A DNA stretch of 50,207 nucleotides, taken from assembly GCA_023247215.1 (NCBI GenBank), contig JAHFGX010000005.1, forward strand, positions 1 to 50,207, in the 5' to 3' direction. This document shows, in pieces, positions 45,069-50,207 of the stretch; the stretch's first letter is position 1; every line of letters starts with the position of its first letter. The DNA comes from Candidatus Omnitrophota bacterium. GTDB lineage: Bacteria; Omnitrophota; Gorgyraeia; Aquiviventales; Aquiviventaceae. The notes under the pieces were generated by a model, which was not told the origin of the DNA, searched no databases, and worked only from the letters and a program-made list of their open reading frames with translations. The translations under genes were made by a program, and so were the position numbers.

Positions 45069-46727
45069 TCATAGCGCCGGCTCGTCTCGTTCGGGTACAG
45101 GGGCCGAGGGCACGTCCTCCATCGGATGCGGCTCTCCGTCGGTGAGCAGCTCCACGAGCCGCGCGTCGCCGGCGCGGCGGCACCACGCGTTGAACGGCTC
45201 CTGCGGCCGGCGCTCCCGCTTGAAGCCCAGCAGCAGCTGCTCCAGCCGCCGGGCGCACTCGGTGGCCGGCACCTTGCGCACGATGGCGTGGTTGAACGAC
45301 GCCTCCGCGCCCATCTGCCCGCCCACCAAAATGTCATACGCGTCCACCACCTGGCCGTCGCGCTTGGCCTTGGAGCCCATCAAGCCGATGTGGGCGATCT
45401 GGTACTGGGCGCAGGCGTTGGGGCAGCCGGTGATGTGTAAACGCAGCGGTTCATCCAGCAGCACCCGATGCTCGAGGTACTCGACGATCTGCCGGGTGCG
45501 CGCCTTCGTCTCGGTGATGGCCAGCTTGCAGAACTCCGTCCCCGTGCAGGTGACCGCGCCCCGACTGATGGGGTGCGCGTTCACGGATAACTCGACATCC
45601 GCCAGGCCGGCCAGCACGTTCTCGACGCGGGCTTCGGGGATGTGCAGCAACACCAGGTTTTGCCGGCTCGTCACCCGCAGCGGCGTCCCGAAGGACGCGA
45701 TCGAGAGATCCGCATACCGCTCCGAGAGCTCCGCCGCCCGCTTGAGCTGGGCGCTCGTGATGCGCCCCACCAGGATCGGCACGCCGACGTAGAAATAGCC
45801 GTCCTGCTTCTGGGCGTGCACGCCCACGTGGTCCCGGTACCGATCCGGCGCCTCCTGATAGGAGGGCGCGGCCGGCTCCAACGCACGGCCCAACCGCTCC
45901 TCCAAGACCTGCCGGAACTTCTCCACCCCCCAGTCATGGATCAGATATTTGAAGCGCGCGTGGTGGCGCTTTTCCCGGTAGACGGGGCTGCCCTGCCAGA
46001 TGTCGGTGATCGCCTGCAGGATCTCGATCACCTGCTCGGGTCGGACAAACGCATTCAGCCGCTGGGCGAAGAAGGCCTGGGTGGACAATCCCCCGCCCAC
46101 GCGCACGTCAAATCCCAGCGTCTTCCCCTCCGCCGTCTGCTGTTCGCACCCGACGAAGGAGACGCAATGGATTTCCGGATGCGGGCAGAGCGAACGGCAG
46201 CCGGTGACGCACACCTTATATTTCCGGGGGAGGTCGGCGTATTTCAGGTTGCCGGTGAACAGCTCATGGATCTGCTGCGCCACCGGCCCGGCGTCGAGCA
46301 CCTCGTCCCGGTCCACGCCGGCCACGGGACAGCCCACCACGTTGCGCATCACGTCCCCGCAGGCGCCCTGGGTGGTGATCCCCGCTGCCTTGAGCTCGTC
46401 GAGGATCGCCGGCACGTCGCGGAGGTGGCACCAATGGAGCTGGAAATCCTGCCGGGTCGTGATGTCCACGAATCCCTTGTTGCGCCGCTCGGCGATGCGC
46501 GCCACAGCCTTGGCCTGCTCGACCGTCACGTAGCCGTTGGGCTGCTTGGTGCGCAGCATGAAATAGCCAGGCTCGTGGCGGTGCGTGTAGAGGCCGTACC
46601 ACTTGCACAGGAATAGCTCGTCTTCGGACAGCTCGGCGCCGCCGGTGGACGCGCGCCGGATCGTCTCGATGATGGAGAAGGGATTGCCGGCTTGCTGTTT
46701 GATCAACTCAGAACGGTTGGGCGCCAT
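45069..46727 (-). CDS. Siroheme [4Fe-4S] nitrite/sulfite reductase
   Basis: TRQDFQLHWCHLRDVPAILDEL, GACGDVMRNVVGCPVAGVD, siroheme/4Fe-4S ligands CTGTEFCKLAITETKAR...CPNACAQ. Confidence 0.92.
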   Translation of the reverse strand: MAPNRSELIKQQAGNPFSIIETIRRASTGGAELSEDELFLCKWYGLYTHRHEPGYFMLRTKQPNGYVTVEQAKAVARIAERRNKGFVDITTRQDFQLHWCHLRDVPAILDELKAAGITTQGACGDVMRNVVGCPVAGVDRDEVLDAGPVAQQIHELFTGNLKYADLPRKYKVCVTGCRSLCPHPEIHCVSFVGCEQQTAEGKTLGFDVRVGGGLSTQAFFAQRLNAFVRPEQVIEILQAITDIWQGSPVYREKRHHARFKYLIHDWGVEKFRQVLEERLGRALEPAAPSYQEAPDRYRDHVGVHAQKQDGYFYVGVPILVGRITSAQLKRAAELSERYADLSIASFGTPLRVTSRQNLVLLHIPEARVENVLAGLADVELSVNAHPISRGAVTCTGTEFCKLAITETKARTRQIVEYLEHRVLLDEPLRLHITGCPNACAQYQIAHIGLMGSKAKRDGQVVDAYDILVGGQMGAEASFNHAIVRKVPATECARRLEQLLLGFKRERRPQEPFNAWCRRAGDARLVELLTDGEPHPMEDVPSAPVPERDEPAL

Positions 46728-46801
46728 GGCGGGAGCAGTGTCTCATATACGAGTTAATCAGTCAAGAACGTATGTAAAAAATAAACTAATACTAAACTAA
46801 T

Positions 46802-47860
46802 TTAGTTAACTATATCGACTTGCGCCCCGACGCGGCTCCACCATTCATCCAGCTCCGGGGTGAAATATTTCAGGCGGGTTTTTTTGTACTCTTTCGTGCT
46901 GAAGAGATTTTTGTGCGGGAACTGCCCCACCTCCGCTTCCATCTTCACGATCATCTCCATGCAGGCGGAATGGGTCGGGGCGTGCAGCATCGTGAAGAGC
47001 GGGTAGGGCCAGTCCGGGTAGACCGGGCGGCGGTAGCAGTGGCTCACCTGGCGGAACCGCGCGAGCTGCTCGCCGATGGCATCCACCTGCGCCTCCGGCA
47101 CCTGCCAGACCACCATGGCGTTGGCGATGAACCCCGCGCTGCGGTGGTGCAGGATGGCGGCGAAGCGGCGCATGTAGTTGTGCTGCTGCATCTGTGCGGC
47201 CCAGGCCAGCAGCTCTGCCTCCGTCATCTCTGCCTGCGCAGCCCAGACGGCGAAGGGCATCTCCACCAGCGGCAGGTCTTCCTGCATCACGCGGATCAGC
47301 GCGATGTCGCGCGGCTGAAGCGGCGGTTTCGGCGCGTTGCGGCGCTGCTCGTTGTAGATCTCTTCGTCGCTCTCCATCGTCGGGCCCGTGCCGGTCAAAT
47401 CCAGCTTCACGCCGATTTTGTAGAGACGCAGCGTGGGTAGGATGATCGTCTGGTCGGCCTTGGTCAGCGCGTGCAGGATGTCCACCGTCTTCTCCAGCGA
47501 GTCCGTCGGCGGCACCGCGATGGTAAACCAGATGTTGAAGAGGTCGTTGCGCTTGTAGTTGTGTGACACGCCGGGATGCTGGTTGATGATCTCCGCCGCC
47601 TCATCCGCCTGCACCGAGTCCACCTTCATCGCGACCAGGGTGCTGCGGTAGCCGAGGCTGCGGGTGTCGAAGATCGCCGAAAGCTGGCGGATGACTTTAT
47701 CGCGCTTCAATCGGCTGATGCGCTCGATGCATTCCGTCTCGGAAATGCCGATGTCCTGGCCCAGCCGGGCGTAAGGCCGGTGCTCGACGGGAAATCCCAT
47801 CTGGACTTTCGTGAGCAGCGCCTTGTCTGTGGCGTCGAAGGTTTGCGTGGCGGTGATCAT
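46802..47860 (-). CDS. Two-domain (AhbA/AhbB- or NirD/NirL-like) siroheme decarboxylase
   Basis: Two AsnC/Lrp-like repeats with VSHNYKRNDLFNIWFTIAVP and VSHCYRRPVYPDWPYPLFTMLHAPT; ATGA overlap with the upstream gene. Confidence 0.85.
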   Translation of the reverse strand: MITATQTFDATDKALLTKVQMGFPVEHRPYARLGQDIGISETECIERISRLKRDKVIRQLSAIFDTRSLGYRSTLVAMKVDSVQADEAAEIINQHPGVSHNYKRNDLFNIWFTIAVPPTDSLEKTVDILHALTKADQTIILPTLRLYKIGVKLDLTGTGPTMESDEEIYNEQRRNAPKPPLQPRDIALIRVMQEDLPLVEMPFAVWAAQAEMTEAELLAWAAQMQQHNYMRRFAAILHHRSAGFIANAMVVWQVPEAQVDAIGEQLARFRQVSHCYRRPVYPDWPYPLFTMLHAPTHSACMEMIVKMEAEVGQFPHKNLFSTKEYKKTRLKYFTPELDEWWSRVGAQVDIVN

Positions 47861-48873
47861 GAGATGGTGCCGGCAGAAGCCAGGCCGAACTGACCGGCGT
47901 ACAGCTCCGCCACTTTCGCACGTTCGTCTGCGGTGATGGGAGGCGTCTCTGGAGCGGCGGTGAATTCCTTGAGCAGCGCTTCATTGTAGATATTAGGGAG
48001 CACGGACGCCACCGCCGGCTCGGAGAGAATGTATTGAATCGCCGCCTGGCTGAGCGTGCGCCCGGCGCCTTCGGCCAAGAATCCAAGCTGGCGGATTTTT
48101 TTCAGCCCATCAATCTGCCACGCGCGCTTCTTGTCTTCGGTGGAGACGCGGTGGAAGCGATGGTCCTGCTCCGTAAAGACGGTGTCTTCCCGCACGGTGC
48201 CGTCCAGGAGGCCGGAGGCGTGCGGCACGCGGACCAGGAAGCTGGTCTGATGCTGTCGGCCCAGCGCGAACAACCCCTCGCCCAGTATTTGCTCAAGCAG
48301 ATTGTAGATGATGTAGACCAAGTCCGCGTGGCGGCGCTCGATAGCATAGCGCCCTTCCTCGATTTGCCGCTCGGCGATGGCGGGGCCGAGCGCCGGGCCC
48401 CAGGCGCGGATCTTCCCGTCTCGCTTCAACTCCTCCAGCGTTGAGAAGAGGTCGTCTTGCTGCATCGCATCCAAGCGCGGGTTGTGCAGTTGGTAGAGGT
48501 CCACGTGGTCGGTCTGCAGGCGCTTCAGGCTTTCCTCCAGCGCCTTGCGCACGTAGGCCGGGCTCCAATCGTGCGGCAGCTCCTCATGGCCCCGGCGGGA
48601 GGTGTTGGTGTAGAAGTCATAGCCGAACTTCGTGCCGATCACGATCTGGTGGCGCTTCGAGCCCAACGCCTCGGCGAGAATCGTCTCGCCCAGACCGTTG
48701 CCGTAGGCGTCGGCCGTGTCGAAGAAGGTGATGCCCGCGTCAAATGCCTGCTGGATCAGCCGGACGCCGAAGGCGTGGTCCGTGACCCCCCACCAGCTTG
48801 TCGCGACGGTCCACACCCCGAAGCCGACTTCGGAGACCCTCACGTCCGTCGCGCCGATCCGTCGGGTCTTCAT
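47857..48873 (-). CDS. Aldo/keto reductase
   Basis: VSEVGFGVWTVATSWWG, GITFFDTADAYGNGLGETILAEAL, VDLYQLHNPR, AIQYILSEPAVASVLPNI; start at MKTRRIG. Confidence 0.92.
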   Translation of the reverse strand: MKTRRIGATDVRVSEVGFGVWTVATSWWGVTDHAFGVRLIQQAFDAGITFFDTADAYGNGLGETILAEALGSKRHQIVIGTKFGYDFYTNTSRRGHEELPHDWSPAYVRKALEESLKRLQTDHVDLYQLHNPRLDAMQQDDLFSTLEELKRDGKIRAWGPALGPAIAERQIEEGRYAIERRHADLVYIIYNLLEQILGEGLFALGRQHQTSFLVRVPHASGLLDGTVREDTVFTEQDHRFHRVSTEDKKRAWQIDGLKKIRQLGFLAEGAGRTLSQAAIQYILSEPAVASVLPNIYNEALLKEFTAAPETPPITADERAKVAELYAGQFGLASAGTIS

Positions 48874-49001
48874 CCCCCCACCTGCGGCTGCCACGCTTTT
48901 GGCGTGGCACTGCAATCGTCATTCCGATATGGAGATAACATGGTTGTCATGCGCTCAAATTGCATGGGCTGTCTTTGACAGCCCGCCGCAGGTGGGGGGA
49001 T
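48872..49001 (-). ncRNA. Candidate structured leader or MITE-like palindromic element upstream of the aldo/keto reductase operon
   Basis: 17-bp perfect terminal inverted repeats ATCCCCCCACCTGCGGC/GCCGCAGGTGGGGGGAT, internal hairpins TGCCACGC-TTTTG-GCGTGGCA and GGGCTGTC-TTT-GACAGCCC, TGCAAT/ATTGCA central stem. Confidence 0.55.
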
Positions 49002-49834
49002 CATTTGCACACGTTGTAGCAATACCCCACGATCCAATAACTAGCGCCGCCGACTAGGGCGGTGGGCGCGCACCCTCCATAACCAATGAGCGTCGAGACT
49101 GCAGGGCAGGATGGCGGAACACATGAACCGCTTGCTGCCAGACTGAAGATTATGTTGCTAGCTGCCCAACCGCACGACACCGTAAAAAACCCACCTCCTC
49201 CCGCCGCCGCATCCACGTAGGCCTTGGTGACGACATCCGAGTCGGCCACCGGCGGGGTGGCCACGTTGGTGATGCGGCGTTTGGCGGCATCCGTGTTGGT
49301 GAGGGTGACCACATCGTCCAGGCCGGTCGGGCCGGCGACTTTCAGGCGGTAGGCGCCCGGAGTGCTCGTGCCGATGCCGATGTTCCCGTCGGCCTGCACC
49401 ACGAGGGTCGTCTGCCGGCATTCCTGGGGATCAATCGTGCCATCCCCATCCTCGTTGTACCAGTCATAGCCGGCGGGGCAGGTGCCGCCCACCGGATTCG
49501 TCATCGCCCCGGTGATGGTCAGCGGGCCTGTGGGATCGCGCGTGCCCAGGCCCAGCTTGCCGGTTTCATCCAGGACGAAGGGGGTGGGATCATTCGGGGC
49601 ATCCTCCACCAGGAGGGCCAGACTCGTCGCATCGGTGGCTCGCACGACCTGGAGCCGCGCCTGGGGGGTCCCGGTCGTGCCGATGGCCACATCCCCGCTG
49701 GCCCGCAGCTCCTTGTAGACCCCGCGCGGCGAGGGATAAAACGTGGTAAGGGTGAGGTCTTCGGCCAGGGCGTAGACCAGGGTGCCGAGGAGCACGACGA
49801 GCACCAACCCTCCGTAGAGACGGGAACGTGTCAT
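49001..49834 (-). CDS. Secreted stalk-like protein with GIGT repeats, tail-fibre-like VVTKAYVDA module and Cys-rich C-terminus
   Basis: VYALAEDLTLTTFYPSPRGVYKELRASGDVAIGTTGTPQARLQVV; LGLGTRDPTGPLTI, IGIGTSTPGAYRLKV; DAAKRRITNVATPPVADSDVVTKAYVDAAAGGGG. Confidence 0.75.
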   Translation of the reverse strand: MTRSRLYGGLVLVVLLGTLVYALAEDLTLTTFYPSPRGVYKELRASGDVAIGTTGTPQARLQVVRATDATSLALLVEDAPNDPTPFVLDETGKLGLGTRDPTGPLTITGAMTNPVGGTCPAGYDWYNEDGDGTIDPQECRQTTLVVQADGNIGIGTSTPGAYRLKVAGPTGLDDVVTLTNTDAAKRRITNVATPPVADSDVVTKAYVDAAAGGGGFFTVSCGWAASNIIFSLAASGSCVPPSCPAVSTLIGYGGCAPTALVGGASYWIVGYCYNVCK

Positions 49835-50207
49835 TTGACGCACACGGCGCAGGCCTGGCCGGTATCCGCGACCGACTTGCTGGCACACCCGGAGTTGGGG
49901 ACGCTCACGTTGTTGCCCACGCACTGGAGTTCCGCTACGCCCGCCCCGCCGGCGCTTCCACAGTTGGAGAAGAAGGCATAGACAAATTTCAACGTGCCGG
50001 TGTAGGCCAGCGTCCATCCCGTTGGGCAGTCGGTGCCGGCCATATTCACGAAACTCCCGCCGCCACCCCCGGCCGCCGCATCCACATAGGCTTTGGTCAC
50101 CACGTCCGAGTCAACCAGCGGTGGGGTCGCGACGTTCGTGATCCGCCGCTTGGCGGCATCCGTGTTGGTGAGGGTGACCACATCGTCCAGGCCGGTCGGG
50201 CCGGCGA
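49831..50207 (-). CDS. Paralogous stalk-like protein, 5' part beyond window edge
   Basis: DDVVTLTNTDAAKRRITNVATPPLVDSDVVTKAYVDAAAGGGGGSF followed by a different Cys-rich tail; ATGA overlap with 49001-49834; frame open at window edge. Confidence 0.7.
   Translation of the reverse strand, partial: AGPTGLDDVVTLTNTDAAKRRITNVATPPLVDSDVVTKAYVDAAAGGGGGSFVNMAGTDCPTGWTLAYTGTLKFVYAFFSNCGSAGGAGVAELQCVGNNVSVPNSGCASKSVADTGQACAVCVK

Overview
A GC-rich, gene-dense bacterial chromosomal segment with no rRNA, tRNA, CRISPR or recognisable transposase gene seen. Main blocks: (1) CstA C-terminus, (2Fe-2S) ferredoxin, HAD, MscS, a Ni-superoxide dismutase with its S26-type maturation peptidase, DUF2203, an IscA/ErpA-like protein, and MutY glycosylase overlapping a stand-alone Nudix gene; (2) a futalosine-type menaquinone locus (mqnD, mqnC, mqnA, mqnE, ubiD, ubiX, ubiA-type prenyltransferase) with bioB and an unknown 161-aa ORF, interrupted by a Phd/RelE-type toxin-antitoxin pair; (3) a tightly packed run: long ThyX, HemQ/chlorite-dismutase family, dienelactone hydrolase, flavin reductase, then three small or secreted genes; (4) complex I split into two convergent half-operons, nuoJKLMN (+) and nuoA-B-C-D-EF-orf-G-H-I (-). 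The same 20-nt palindromic operator (Rex/CRP-like) and a matching TAGACA-N17 promoter lie upstream of both halves. nuoE and nuoF are fused and a small membrane ORF sits between nuoEF and nuoG; (5) an apparent siroheme/sulfur operon: aldo/keto reductase, two-domain siroheme decarboxylase (AhbA/B-like), siroheme nitrite/sulfite reductase, DsrE, ThiF/MoeB-rhodanese. It is preceded by a 130-nt multi-hairpin intergenic element whose 17-bp closing stem covers the Shine-Dalgarno/start region; (6) paralogous secreted stalk-like proteins (mature start EDLTLTT[YF]YPSPRGVYKELR, GIGT repeats, VVTKAYVDA) with different Cys-rich C-termini, two of them adjacent at the right edge and sharing a 58-nt identical block. 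The strongest candidates for something undescribed are the 130-nt structured leader, the twin-operator split nuo regulon, and the modular stalk/tip protein family. All family calls are from reading motifs by eye; no database search was run.
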